64,000 nt of DNA, taken from positions 1,736,001-1,800,000 of the forward strand of contig NZ_JAIGNN010000001.1 of NCBI RefSeq assembly GCF_019711565.1. Reading direction: 5' to 3'. Under the pieces are notes generated by a model. The model worked only from the letters and a program-made list of their open reading frames with translations. It was not told the DNA's origin and made no database searches. Every line of letters begins with the position of its first letter. Positions within the stretch are counted from its first letter, which is position 1. A program made the translations under genes and the position numbers. Positions 9,087-16,827 of the stretch are shown here, piece by piece. The DNA is from Qipengyuania proteolytica (GTDB taxonomy: Bacteria; Pseudomonadota; Alphaproteobacteria; Sphingomonadales; Sphingomonadaceae).

Positions 9087-9106
9087 GTTAATCTTTGGAG
9101 ATTAAC
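9087..9106. promoter_or_regulatory. Perfect 8-bp dyad in the DUF3034/cupredoxin divergent control region
   Basis: GTTAATCT-TTGG-AGATTAAC is a perfect inverted repeat with a four-base centre, ten bases before the cupredoxin ATG. It lies within the only 93 bases separating two divergent units, so it may be the operator for a dimeric regulator. As RNA it could fold into an 8-bp hairpin just ahead of the start codon. Confidence 0.55.
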
Positions 9107-9116
9107 AGCCGAACGC

Positions 9117-9728
9117 ATGAGACTGATCGCTCTTTTGATTGCGTGCTTAGGCCTTGGCTTGCCTGCCGCACACCTGCTGGCTGGCAGCAGTGGTTCTGCG
9201 CGTGTGCAGGTCGTTGATGAACGCGGGGTGCCGGTGCGCGATGCGGTCGTGGAGATTATGCCCACAAGCGGCATCGGCGCACCGTCGGGCTTTCCTTGGC
9301 GCGCTGCTATGGCCCAGAAGGAGCTTCAGTTCGTTCCAGGCACGCTGATCGTGGCCAAGGGTGCTAGCGTGGCGTTTCCCAATCTCGACCGCGTGCGGCA
9401 CAGCATTTACAGTTTTTCGCCGATCGCCCGGTTCGAAATCGACCTCTATGGGCGTGACCAGACCAGGACCCAACGTTTCAATATTGCCGGGCCGGCGGCG
9501 CTGGGTTGCAACATTCACGATGATATGCGTGGATATATACGTGTGGTCGAAACCCCTTTCGCGGCGAAGACCGACAGCAATGGCATTGCCAACATTTCAG
9601 GGGTACCCGGAGGAGCGGCCGGGTTGACCATATGGCACCCTCGTTTGCGGGCTCCAGGAAATGAGACGAAAACCGCCGTTACGTTGAGTGGCGTATTTTC
9701 TCGCAAGTTCAAGGTCCGCCTTAGATGA
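9117..9728 (+). CDS. Amicyanin-like periplasmic cupredoxin ('methylamine utilization protein' family)
   Basis: A 203-residue exported protein (signal peptide MRLIALLIACLGLGLPAAHLLA). The predicted type I copper ligands are all present: His95 in RVRHSIYSF, then Cys131-x2-His134-x2-Met137 in GCNIHDDM, the amicyanin CxxHxxM spacing. The N-terminal VQVVDERGVPVRDAVVEI and the C-terminal part resemble carboxypeptidase-regulatory folds. No methylamine dehydrogenase genes are nearby, so the database name should not be read as a pathway. Upstream in-frame residues would run through the dyad and lack a signal, hence this ATG. Its stop overlaps the next start (ATGA). It may deliver electrons or copper to, or sense redox state for, the adjoining enzyme. 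Confidence 0.82.
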   Translation: MRLIALLIACLGLGLPAAHLLAGSSGSARVQVVDERGVPVRDAVVEIMPTSGIGAPSGFPWRAAMAQKELQFVPGTLIVAKGASVAFPNLDRVRHSIYSFSPIARFEIDLYGRDQTRTQRFNIAGPAALGCNIHDDMRGYIRVVETPFAAKTDSNGIANISGVPGGAAGLTIWHPRLRAPGNETKTAVTLSGVFSRKFKVRLR

Positions 9729-12037
9729 CCGCGCTTGGCCGTATCGACCTGCTGCGCTTCGGTTCACTGAAGCTGCGCATGGCAGCACTTTATGCCGCCC
9801 TTTTTGCCGCGGTCCTTGCGACGATCCTCATAATCGTAGGACAGGGCATCGACCGTTTCGCCGAGGATGCAACAACTCGTGATCTCGCCGCGAATGCCCG
9901 GGTGTTCGACGAAATTCTAGTCCTGCGCGCTCGGCAGATGCGCAGCTCGACTGATGTGTTGTCGCGGGATTTCGGATTCCGCGAGGCAGTGGCCACGAAT
10001 GATCGCCCGACGCTTTCCAGTGCCCTAGATAGCTTGCGGTCCCGCTCCGGTAGTAACTCGGCGTTCGTGGTCGGCTACGATGCCACGCTCACGGGTTCGA
10101 GCGGCGATGCGATGCCCAACCCGATGGAGCTCTGGAATGCGCTGGACGAGGGCAAGACCTACGGCGTGATCCGGCAGGGCGACAAGTTGGCTCTCGCCGC
10201 AGCATCGCCGATCAAAGTTCCGGACCTCGTGGGCTGGCTCGTCGTGACCCAGCCGCTCGACAATTCTGAACTGGCGCGCTTGGTCGATCTCGCAGCTATC
10301 GATCTCGAGGCTTCGGTTGTGCGGCGCGCAGTCCTGCCCGATGTGGTTGCGGCTGCGCCAACTGGTAAAGTGTTCGAACGATCCGAAGGAGAGCGGTTTC
10401 TCTATCGAGTATCGGAGCTGCCGACTCTCGAGGACGAGCTGCGCCCTCAGTTGGTTCTCAAACACTCCCTAACCCGCTCGCTCGCCGACTACTCCGCCAT
10501 CCGTTGGTTGTTGGCTGCATTGGCGGGGGCTGGTTTGCTGCTCGTGGTGGCATTGAGCTGGCGGGTAGCGAAAACCATGACAGCGCCATTGCGCAAACTC
10601 GATGAAGCAACCCGCTTGATCAGCGCGGGCGAGCGGGTCGAGGTGCCGGTCGAGACCAATGACGAGATCGGCCGACTGGCCAAAAGCTTCAACGTCATGA
10701 TCGAGGCGATCGACGAACGCGAGAAGCGCATTGTCCATGTCGGACTGCACGATGGCCTTACCAATCTCCCGAACCGGAAGCTGTTTACCGAGCAACTAAC
10801 GCTGGCGCTGGCACGTCGGAAAGACAACCAAATGGTGATGGTGGTCTATGCCGACCTCGACGATTTCAAGGTCGTCAACGATACGCTTGGTCACCCGGCC
10901 GGTGATGCTCTTCTAAGGGATGTCGCAAAGTTTCTGCGCAAGGATCTGTCGAGTGCAACCGTCGCCCGCCTGGGCGGGGACGAATTCGCAATTCTCATAG
11001 AAATGATCCCGCCAGACGAAGACCTCAACTCGCTGGCTCACAAGGTCCAGTCCTGCTTTATGCGAATGGTGGATATCGAAGGCCAGAAGGCGGATTGCTC
11101 TGCCAGCCTCGGGATCGCGGTCGCGCCGTCCGATGGCGATGACGGCGTCACGCTGATGAAGCATGCCGATCTGGCGCTCTACCGGGCTAAGAACGAAGGC
11201 AAATCCTGTTACCATTTTTTCGAGCCCTCGCTCGACGAGCAGGCCCGGCAGCGCCGACAGATGGAGCTCGATCTGCGAAGGGCGATAAGCGACGGTGAAT
11301 TCGAACTCTATTTCCAACCGCTGTACAGCCTGACTGAAGAGAAGCTCAAAGGCTTCGAGGCCTTGATCCGTTGGAATCACCCGAAACGGGGCATGGTGCC
11401 GCCCGTCGAGTTCATTCCACTGGCCGAGGAAACCGGCCTAATACTGCCAATAGGCGAATGGGTGATCCGCGAGGCTTGTCATCAGGCAAGTCAGTGGGAT
11501 GATGATCTCGCCGTAGCAGTCAACATCTCGCCGAAGCAGTTCAGCTCTCCAGATCTCGTCGCCAAGATCCTCAATGCGATTGCCGCCTCGGGCATAGCGC
11601 CAAGGCGCCTCGAGCTTGAGATCACCGAGAGCATCTTCATAGCACAAGTCGAGAAGACTATGGCGATCCTGCACAAATTGCGCGATCTCGGCGTGCGGAT
11701 TGCGCTTGATGATTTCGGCACTGGGTATTCTTCGCTCAGCTACTTGCGCTCATTCCCCTTCGACAAGGTCAAGATTGATCGCAGCTTCGTCACCGATCTT
11801 GCGAATGGCGAGAACGGCCACGCAATTATTCGTGCGATCACAACCTTGGCCGAAGCATTAGGTATGGAGACGCTGGCTGAGGGCGTGGAAGACATTGAGC
11901 AGCTAGATATCCTACGTCGTGAAGGTTGCCGAAGCATACAAGGCTTCCTGCTCAGCCGTCCGATGTCGGCGCAGCAGGTTCAGTCGTGGGCAGGCATTGA
12001 CTCTACCGACATAGCTTCGGCGCAATTGACAAAATGA
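9725..12037 (+). CDS. Membrane-bound bifunctional GGDEF-EAL cyclic-di-GMP enzyme with HAMP and periplasmic sensor region
   Basis: The 770-residue order is TM1 (about 18-40), a 220-residue periplasmic region resembling a Cache-type sensor, TM2 (about 262-285), HAMP (MTAPLRKLDEATRLISAGE), GGDEF and EAL. The cyclase motif is intact (ARLGGDEFAIL), but the inhibitory RxxD site just upstream is absent (LSSA in its place). The EAL half keeps the usual catalytic set: FEALIRW, VNISPKQ, ITES, DDFGTGYSS, KIDRSF, EGVE and QGF. It is therefore plausibly both a synthase and a phosphodiesterase, unless one half is regulatory. It is translationally coupled to the cupredoxin gene. Confidence 0.92.
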   Translation: MTALGRIDLLRFGSLKLRMAALYAALFAAVLATILIIVGQGIDRFAEDATTRDLAANARVFDEILVLRARQMRSSTDVLSRDFGFREAVATNDRPTLSSALDSLRSRSGSNSAFVVGYDATLTGSSGDAMPNPMELWNALDEGKTYGVIRQGDKLALAAASPIKVPDLVGWLVVTQPLDNSELARLVDLAAIDLEASVVRRAVLPDVVAAAPTGKVFERSEGERFLYRVSELPTLEDELRPQLVLKHSLTRSLADYSAIRWLLAALAGAGLLLVVALSWRVAKTMTAPLRKLDEATRLISAGERVEVPVETNDEIGRLAKSFNVMIEAIDEREKRIVHVGLHDGLTNLPNRKLFTEQLTLALARRKDNQMVMVVYADLDDFKVVNDTLGHPAGDALLRDVAKFLRKDLSSATVARLGGDEFAILIEMIPPDEDLNSLAHKVQSCFMRMVDIEGQKADCSASLGIAVAPSDGDDGVTLMKHADLALYRAKNEGKSCYHFFEPSLDEQARQRRQMELDLRRAISDGEFELYFQPLYSLTEEKLKGFEALIRWNHPKRGMVPPVEFIPLAEETGLILPIGEWVIREACHQASQWDDDLAVAVNISPKQFSSPDLVAKILNAIAASGIAPRRLELEITESIFIAQVEKTMAILHKLRDLGVRIALDDFGTGYSSLSYLRSFPFDKVKIDRSFVTDLANGENGHAIIRAITTLAEALGMETLAEGVEDIEQLDILRREGCRSIQGFLLSRPMSAQQVQSWAGIDSTDIASAQLTK

Positions 12038-12066
12038 CTAGATCGCATTCCAGCACCAGATCAGCT

Positions 12067-12190
12067 GGTCAGCTTTGCGCCCTCATTTTGGACGTTAGGG
12101 CTATTCCTGCGAATGCCTGAAAGCGGACCGGCGGCTCTGCTCCGGGAATGAGCACCGCGAATGTCCGGATATGGGGTGGGAAAAGGCCAC
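12067..12190. repeat. Diverged interspersed repeat, copy C, with inverted second arm
   Basis: The forward part (CAGCTTTGCGCCCTCATTTT, GGACGTTA, then CTGAAAGCGGAC) aligns with copies A and B. A second part, GAATGTCCGGAT-ATGGGGTGGG at 12159-12180 and on to about 12190, resembles the reverse complement of the same core. This copy could therefore form a large imperfect stem-loop. It fills most of the gap after the GGDEF-EAL gene. Confidence 0.65.
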
Positions 12191-12290
12191 TCTGAGATAA
12201 TTTCTCCGTCCATTCACTTAAGGGCTAGGCAGGCACCTGTCCGAACTAAAGTTTGAGCTCACCCGCCAGTTGCAGGGGCCTATCTGCCCC

Positions 12291-12947
12291 TCAAAACGAA
12301 TATTCGATGGCGATCAGGGGCGCATGGCCGATTTCATCCGGGACGCCATCTTCGAAATCCTGTTGGCGCAAGTACGACAAGCCGAGCGAGAGGTTCTCGC
12401 TGACCTCGTACTCCACGCCGACTGTCGTACGCAGGCCCGTGATGCCCGTGTCGCTACCGACATTGTTGCCCCGCAGTACCCAAAAGAGTTCAGCATCGGC
12501 TCCTGCGGACCAGCGACCGTCCGCGGTCAGGTCGAACCCTACGCCGAGCCGGGGCCGGAGGCGCAAGCCCATGCGATCGGCTCCGTCGACGAAGCGCTGT
12601 TCCATCCGTAGCCGTGCCTTCAGGAAACCGTGACTGGTGGAAAGCTGCTGCATCGTGCGAACTTCGTTTGATCCGCCGTCGTTGATACGATACTCGACCG
12701 CACCGGCCAAGGCGGCGTTGTCGGCAATGTCCTGCTTGACCCAGCCGCGAAAGAAGTAGGTGTCCACCCGGCCGTCGTTTTCCGAACGGAAGCGCTGTGC
12801 GGTTTCGAGTTCGAAGGCCGTGTCGTCATCCAGTCCGACTTCGACAGAGGGGTTGACCCACAGTTCCGCGGCGTCGTCGCTGGCGTAGGCGGTCGACGGG
12901 ATTATCGCTAATGCTACCGATGCAACGAGAATGCCTTGTCTTCTCAC
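12291..12947 (-). CDS. DUF2490 family exported protein
   Basis: A 218-residue protein with a signal peptide (MRRQGILVASVALAIIPSTAYA) and a beta-rich body. LWVNPSVEVGLDDDTAFELE at the N-terminus, paired Arg-rich strands and a terminal Phe (IAIEYSF) fit DUF2490, probably an outer-membrane barrel of unknown role. It starts at GTG 12945-12947, supported by an AAGGA box upstream. The 5' end overlaps the end of the antiporter reading frame by 122 bases. A weak hairpin (AGGGGC-CTATCT-GCCCCT) lies at its stop codon. Confidence 0.75.
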   Translation of the reverse strand: MRRQGILVASVALAIIPSTAYASDDAAELWVNPSVEVGLDDDTAFELETAQRFRSENDGRVDTYFFRGWVKQDIADNAALAGAVEYRINDGGSNEVRTMQQLSTSHGFLKARLRMEQRFVDGADRMGLRLRPRLGVGFDLTADGRWSAGADAELFWVLRGNNVGSDTGITGLRTTVGVEYEVSENLSLGLSYLRQQDFEDGVPDEIGHAPLIAIEYSF

Positions 12948-14028
12948 CTTTTGTATCCTTCGATAATTGGTGGGTCGGAATCAGGAAGTGCTGTGAGGGT
13001 TGCAATGCCGGCAGCGGCGGCTGAGCAGCGGCCGGGCAGTGGGTCACGGGAGCGGCAAGCAATGCTGCGACATAGGCCGCATATCCCAGGATCAGGACGA
13101 CACCGGCCGGCCGACCGAAACGCTTCCAAGTGAAGCTCACGACCAGGACCGCGATCGCAGTCGCTGCCATTGCGCCGAGATCGAAGGGAAAGAGCGTCAC
13201 CGGGATTGCAGCCGGGCTGACCATCATTGTCACGCCTCCGATCCCGAGAATATTGTAGATGCAGGAACCGATGACGTTTCCGAAAGCGATCTCGGCTTCA
13301 CCCCTGCGCGCGGCGACGACCGAGGTAACTAGTTCTGGCAGCGAGGTTCCGATCGCCACGATCGTTAGGCCGATCACCGCCTCGCTGAGGCCGGCGATCC
13401 GGGCCAGGTCGATCGCTCCGCTCACGAGAAAGCGCGCGCCCAGCATCAGCAGAGCCAGTCCGGCAAGCAGCAGCAGAAAGGCCTTCCACCAGCTTTCCTC
13501 CTTTTGGTGCAGGGCGGTATCGGTGATTTCCAGCGCCTGCTGGCGGTCGAAAGCCGCCGTGTGGACGGCATCGGCCGCCCCCACGCGCTCGTCACGATAG
13601 CAGCGCACGATATAGACGAAGAGGCCGGCCACCATTGCAAGACCGATCCATGCCCCATGCCAACCGGTCGCAGTCAGCCCCAGAAGCCCCAACGATGCCG
13701 CGACGCACACGCCGGTATCGCGCAGCAGGTTCCCGCCGCGCAGGGCGATAGGGGTAATCAGGGCCGCAAAGCCCAATATCACTAGGACATTGACGATATT
13801 CGAGCCGACGATGTTGCCCCAGGCAATCGCGGGCGACCCTGCCATGGCCGCTTCCACGCTGGTCATCAGCTCGGGGGTCGAGGTGCCGAACCCGACAATC
13901 ACCAGCCCGACAATGAGCGGCGTTACCCCTGCTTTCTCGGCGAGGCGGACAGCGCCGCGCACCAGCAGTTCGCCCCCGATCAGCAATCCGATCAGGCCGA
14001 CGACAAGGAGGGCGATTGTTTCGAACAT
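12826..14028 (-). CDS. Calcium/sodium antiporter (CaCA family, YrbG-like) with atypical C-terminal tail
   Basis: An inner-membrane cation/Ca2+ exchanger with the two inverted alpha repeats: VGFGTSTPELMTSVEAAMAG with GNIVGSNIVNVL in the first, and VAIGTSLPELVTSVVAARRG with GNVIGSCIYNIL in the second. Both ion-binding Glu residues are present. MFETIALL was chosen as start. Homologues such as E. coli YrbG end after the last helix, near residue 325, but this frame continues about 70 hydrophilic, Arg-rich residues into the DUF2490 gene. That tail looks non-native, from loss of the original stop or a frameshift. Confidence 0.87.
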   Translation of the reverse strand: MFETIALLVVGLIGLLIGGELLVRGAVRLAEKAGVTPLIVGLVIVGFGTSTPELMTSVEAAMAGSPAIAWGNIVGSNIVNVLVILGFAALITPIALRGGNLLRDTGVCVAASLGLLGLTATGWHGAWIGLAMVAGLFVYIVRCYRDERVGAADAVHTAAFDRQQALEITDTALHQKEESWWKAFLLLLAGLALLMLGARFLVSGAIDLARIAGLSEAVIGLTIVAIGTSLPELVTSVVAARRGEAEIAFGNVIGSCIYNILGIGGVTMMVSPAAIPVTLFPFDLGAMAATAIAVLVVSFTWKRFGRPAGVVLILGYAAYVAALLAAPVTHCPAAAQPPLPALQPSQHFLIPTHQLSKDTKGEKTRHSRCIGSISDNPVDRLRQRRRRGTVGQPLCRSRTG

Positions 14029-14083
14029 GATGGGAGATGGACCCGGCACGATGACTGGGAGGCGCTAAGGCCAAGGATCGAAG

Positions 14084-14111
14084 GGACACCGCGCGGAAAT
14101 GCGCGGTGTCC
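14084..14111 (-). terminator. Strong hairpin terminator after the OmpW-like gene
   Basis: GGACACCGCGC-GGAAAT-GCGCGGTGTCC is a perfect 11-bp stem with a six-base loop, 22 bases past the OmpW stop. On the minus strand it is followed by only a short T-containing stretch, so it is a GC-rich rather than a classic U-tract terminator. Confidence 0.65.
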
Positions 14112-14132
14112 TTGTCGGGAGGATTGAGATCG

Positions 14133-14807
14133 TCAGAAGCGATAGGCGAGGCCGGCACTGAGAACCCACGGATCGAGATCGTGTTCGCTCTGGAGCGCAA
14201 CGGTCTGACCCGCACTGAAAGTGGCCGTCGTGCCGACGAAGTAGCGCTTGGCGTCGAGCGAGAGGCCGAGCCCGCGATCGTTCAGCGCGATGTCGAGACC
14301 GCCTTGCAGCAGGAAGCCGAATTCGTCCGACAGATCGACATCGGTCGCGCCGAGTGCAGCCGCGTCAACGTCGACATCCTCGGAAAAGATCATGAAGTAG
14401 GTCGCGCCCGCCCCGAGGTAGGGCTTGATCCCGCCGCCGAGGTTGAAGTGATACTTCGCCGTCAGGCTTGCAGGCAGGATGATCGCATCGTCGATCAGTT
14501 CCGCGCCTTCCAGTGCGCCCGCCCCGGTGACATCGTGCGGCGTAACGCAGCAGATCGTCTCGAGCGAGAAGTTGGGCGACACGAAGTACTCGATCGCGAC
14601 GGTCGGCACGACCGAATCCGAAGCTTCGGTCTGCGAACCCGCGGGCAAGCCGATGAGGTCGGTCTCGACCTCGGTGATGGCACCATTGGGCAGAACGCCG
14701 GTGACGAAACCCTTGATCTGGATATCGCCGGCTTCCTGGGCGGCGGCAGGCTTTGCGAAAGGCAGCGCAACTGCGGCGCATGCGAGAAGGTAACGGGTCT
14801 TCAACAT
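14133..14807 (-). CDS. OmpW family outer-membrane protein
   Basis: A 224-residue exported barrel (signal peptide MLKTRYLLACAAVALPFAKPAAA). The pattern IEYFVSPNFSLETICC, LPASLTAKYHF, KPYLGAGATYFMIF, GFLLQGGLDIALN, LSLDAKRYFV and terminal LSAGLAYRF follows the eight-stranded OmpW family, small channels for hydrophobic molecules. A longer in-frame start at 15014 would overlap the upstream carbonic anhydrase-like gene and lacks a signal peptide. Same strand as that gene, but separated by a GC-rich hairpin, so they may be transcribed separately. Confidence 0.85.
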   Translation of the reverse strand: MLKTRYLLACAAVALPFAKPAAAQEAGDIQIKGFVTGVLPNGAITEVETDLIGLPAGSQTEASDSVVPTVAIEYFVSPNFSLETICCVTPHDVTGAGALEGAELIDDAIILPASLTAKYHFNLGGGIKPYLGAGATYFMIFSEDVDVDAAALGATDVDLSDEFGFLLQGGLDIALNDRGLGLSLDAKRYFVGTTATFSAGQTVALQSEHDLDPWVLSAGLAYRF

Positions 14808-14884
14808 GGGGGAGATCCTGTTGCGGCCTTCGCCCGATCCGCGAGCTACCCAGATGCGGCCTCGGCTCTTTTGCTTGGGAAGGT

Positions 14885-14931
14885 GGCCCCGGCGCGCCCT
14901 TGGGGGGGGGGAGTTAGCGCGCACCGGGGCC
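14885..14931 (-). terminator. GC-rich hairpin with a ten-base homopolymer loop between two exported-protein genes
   Basis: GGCCCCGG plus CGCGC pairs with GCGCG plus CCGGGGCC, with a two-base bulge (13 bp in all). The loop contains ten consecutive G on the plus strand, C on the transcribed minus strand (14902-14911). A second stem, GGTTGGCT-CGCTT-AGCCAGCC, lies beside it over the stop codon of the upstream gene. It may terminate or attenuate transcription into the OmpW gene. Confidence 0.5.
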
Positions 14932-14943
14932 GGGTTGGCTCGC

Positions 14944-15546
14944 TTAGCCAGCCGAATACGGCAGCGAGGAGTGGTGGACCACAATGCGCAGCTTGCCGTC
15001 CGGACCGCGGACATAGCCCCAGGTCTTGTCTACCGTGGTGCGATTGCCCTTGGCGTCGATCACCGTCACGTGGCCCATCGAAGTGGCCGAGTTGCCGGTG
15101 ATGAGGATGCCGGCATTGTCGATTTCGAACGAACGCCAGCCCTTAAGCGCGAAGCCGCTGTCCTGAGCGAACTTCGGATCGCCGCCGACGAAGTAGGACA
15201 CGGCGCCGTCACGCGACGTGCGGAAAGTCTGCTCGCCTTCGCCGTTGGCAAGGGTCGGCTTGAACAGCACCGGGCCGAGGTTGTAGCCGTAAGCGCTGTC
15301 GATGATCTCGCCTGCCAGCTTCTTGGCGGCTGCGTGACCCTTGTTGTCGTATTCGGTTGCGATGGCCACCAGAGCATTGCCCCAAGCCTGCTGCGCGGCA
15401 ATGACTTCGGCTTCCGTGATCGGCGCGTAGGTCGCGGTCGATACGGTCTTCTTGGCGCCATGGTCATGTGCTGCGACAGGTGCAGCGATGGCAGCGAGCG
15501 GAAGGGCAGCGGCGAGGCCGAGGGCCTTGATACGGGTAAGGTTCAT
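14944..15546 (-). CDS. Putative iota-class carbonic anhydrase (SnoaL/NTF2-fold, exported)
   Basis: A 200-residue protein with a signal peptide (LAAALPLAAIAAPVAA) followed by HDHG. The body matches what I recall of the bacterial COG4337/iota carbonic anhydrase family: GPVLFKPTLA, GAVSYFVGG, SGFALKGW, an AxSMGHV strand, a TWGYVRGPDGKLRIV strand and the C-terminal HHSSLP motif (His191-His192-Ser193-Ser194). These enzymes hydrate CO2, some without a metal. The candidate Thr, Tyr and Ser of the reported metal-free site are present. It would act in the periplasm. A generic SnoaL-like protein is the alternative. Confidence 0.72.
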   Translation of the reverse strand: MNLTRIKALGLAAALPLAAIAAPVAAHDHGAKKTVSTATYAPITEAEVIAAQQAWGNALVAIATEYDNKGHAAAKKLAGEIIDSAYGYNLGPVLFKPTLANGEGEQTFRTSRDGAVSYFVGGDPKFAQDSGFALKGWRSFEIDNAGILITGNSATSMGHVTVIDAKGNRTTVDKTWGYVRGPDGKLRIVVHHSSLPYSAG

Positions 15547-15684
15547 GTTTCGTCTCCTGTTAGCCTGCGCGATCTTCTTGCGATGGCGCTAAACCGTTTG
15601 CGGGGATCAACCCGACGAAGCTCATCTAGGCTGACGGGGCACGGTCCAAATCTGCCGGGCGGCTAACCGCGCAGCGTAGGCCGG

Positions 15685-16827
15685 ATGGCCTATGCGCTTT
15701 GCGCCAATTGCTCTAAATATCGACGAATGCGACAGCAGGTGCCCTCCTCTCCTCCACCGCTCGAAACGGTTGCGGAACTGCGTGAACTATATCGCGCAGC
15801 AGAGGCGCGTGCCGCGCGCATGCGTTTACTGTCGAGCGTCGCGAAGACTTTGTCCGAAGCCAGCCCTGAAGCCTTGAGCGAAGTCCTCGACCAATGCGCG
15901 GAGAGGCTGGCCTTCTTCCTGGGATATCGCAGCGCCCGCTTCACACCTGGCGGCGAGGGATCGGGGATCGCGATCCGCGCAGTTGGCAACGATGAGCCGC
16001 TCGGCTTCATCGCGATCGAAGGCCTGGCTGGCGAACGGGACATCCGCGACGAGGAAGACCGGGAGACGTTTCGCCTCTATCTCGAGCTCATGGGCGCCGC
16101 TATCGACCGCAACCGGCGCGATGGAGAGCGCCAGCGGCTGGTCGAAACCTTGCTGGATCGCGAGAAGAGGCTCGAAATGCTGGTCGAACGCATGTTCTCG
16201 GCGCAGGAAAGCGAACGCCTACGCGTTTCGCAGGAACTGCACGACGGCGTCGCACAAACCGCGACAGCGCTCGCGAGGCTGATCGAAGGGTCGGGCTCGG
16301 AGGCTCCGGATTTGCCGGCGGCGGAGCGGGCGCGGCTGGCCGAAATCGCCCGCGGCCTGGTGCGGGAACTCAGAGCGGTCATCGGCGGCTTGCGCCCGAC
16401 GCTTCTCGACGATCTCGGACTTGAAGCGGCCATACGCGCGCTCGCCGATGGTCTGGAAGACGAAGGCTACAGGATTTCGGTAAGCCTTACCGGATCGGCC
16501 GATCGCCTCCCGAGGATCCTCGAAACCGCCCTGTTTCGTGTCGCGCAGGAAGCAATCGCGAACATCCGCAAGCACGCCGGAGGGCCCTGCGCCGTCGGGC
16601 TGGAGCTTGCCCTTCCGAAAGAAGGCCGCAGCGGGTTCTTGCGCATCGCGGACACCGGTCGCGGCCCACGCGGTGATTGCCTGCCCCAGGAAGATTCGGG
16701 AAAGCACATCGGCATTGGTGTCATGTCGGAGCGCATGGCGGCCGTCGGCGGCAGCCTCGACTGGCGGGCAGGCGAACGCGGAGGCGTGATCGTTACGGCT
16801 TATCTCCCAGAGGTGCCGACTCCATGA
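15685..16827 (+). CDS. Sensor histidine kinase, NarX/DegS type (HisKA_3)
   Basis: A 380-residue soluble kinase: an N-terminal helix, a GAF-like region (about 45-140), a coiled coil, the HisKA_3 dimerisation helix with phospho-acceptor His near residue 185 (RLRVSQELHDGVAQT), and an HATPase domain (EAIANIRKHA N-box, DTGRGP, HIGIGVMSERMAAVGG). No membrane segment is seen, so it senses a cytoplasmic or partner-delivered cue. Its stop overlaps the next ATG (ATGA), pairing it with the LuxR-type regulator downstream. The start is uncertain; ATG 15727 would remove 14 residues of non-conserved sequence. Confidence 0.87.
   Translation: MAYALCANCSKYRRMRQQVPSSPPPLETVAELRELYRAAEARAARMRLLSSVAKTLSEASPEALSEVLDQCAERLAFFLGYRSARFTPGGEGSGIAIRAVGNDEPLGFIAIEGLAGERDIRDEEDRETFRLYLELMGAAIDRNRRDGERQRLVETLLDREKRLEMLVERMFSAQESERLRVSQELHDGVAQTATALARLIEGSGSEAPDLPAAERARLAEIARGLVRELRAVIGGLRPTLLDDLGLEAAIRALADGLEDEGYRISVSLTGSADRLPRILETALFRVAQEAIANIRKHAGGPCAVGLELALPKEGRSGFLRIADTGRGPRGDCLPQEDSGKHIGIGVMSERMAAVGGSLDWRAGERGGVIVTAYLPEVPTP

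Noticed and set aside
9063..9116. TTG start for the cupredoxin gene
   Set aside because: Would place non-signal residues before the signal peptide and code through the dyad; ATG 9117 gives a normal signal sequence.
9117..9728. Participation in methylamine oxidation, as the family name suggests
   Set aside because: No methylamine dehydrogenase subunits or maturation genes nearby; only the CxxHxxM copper motif is shared with amicyanin.
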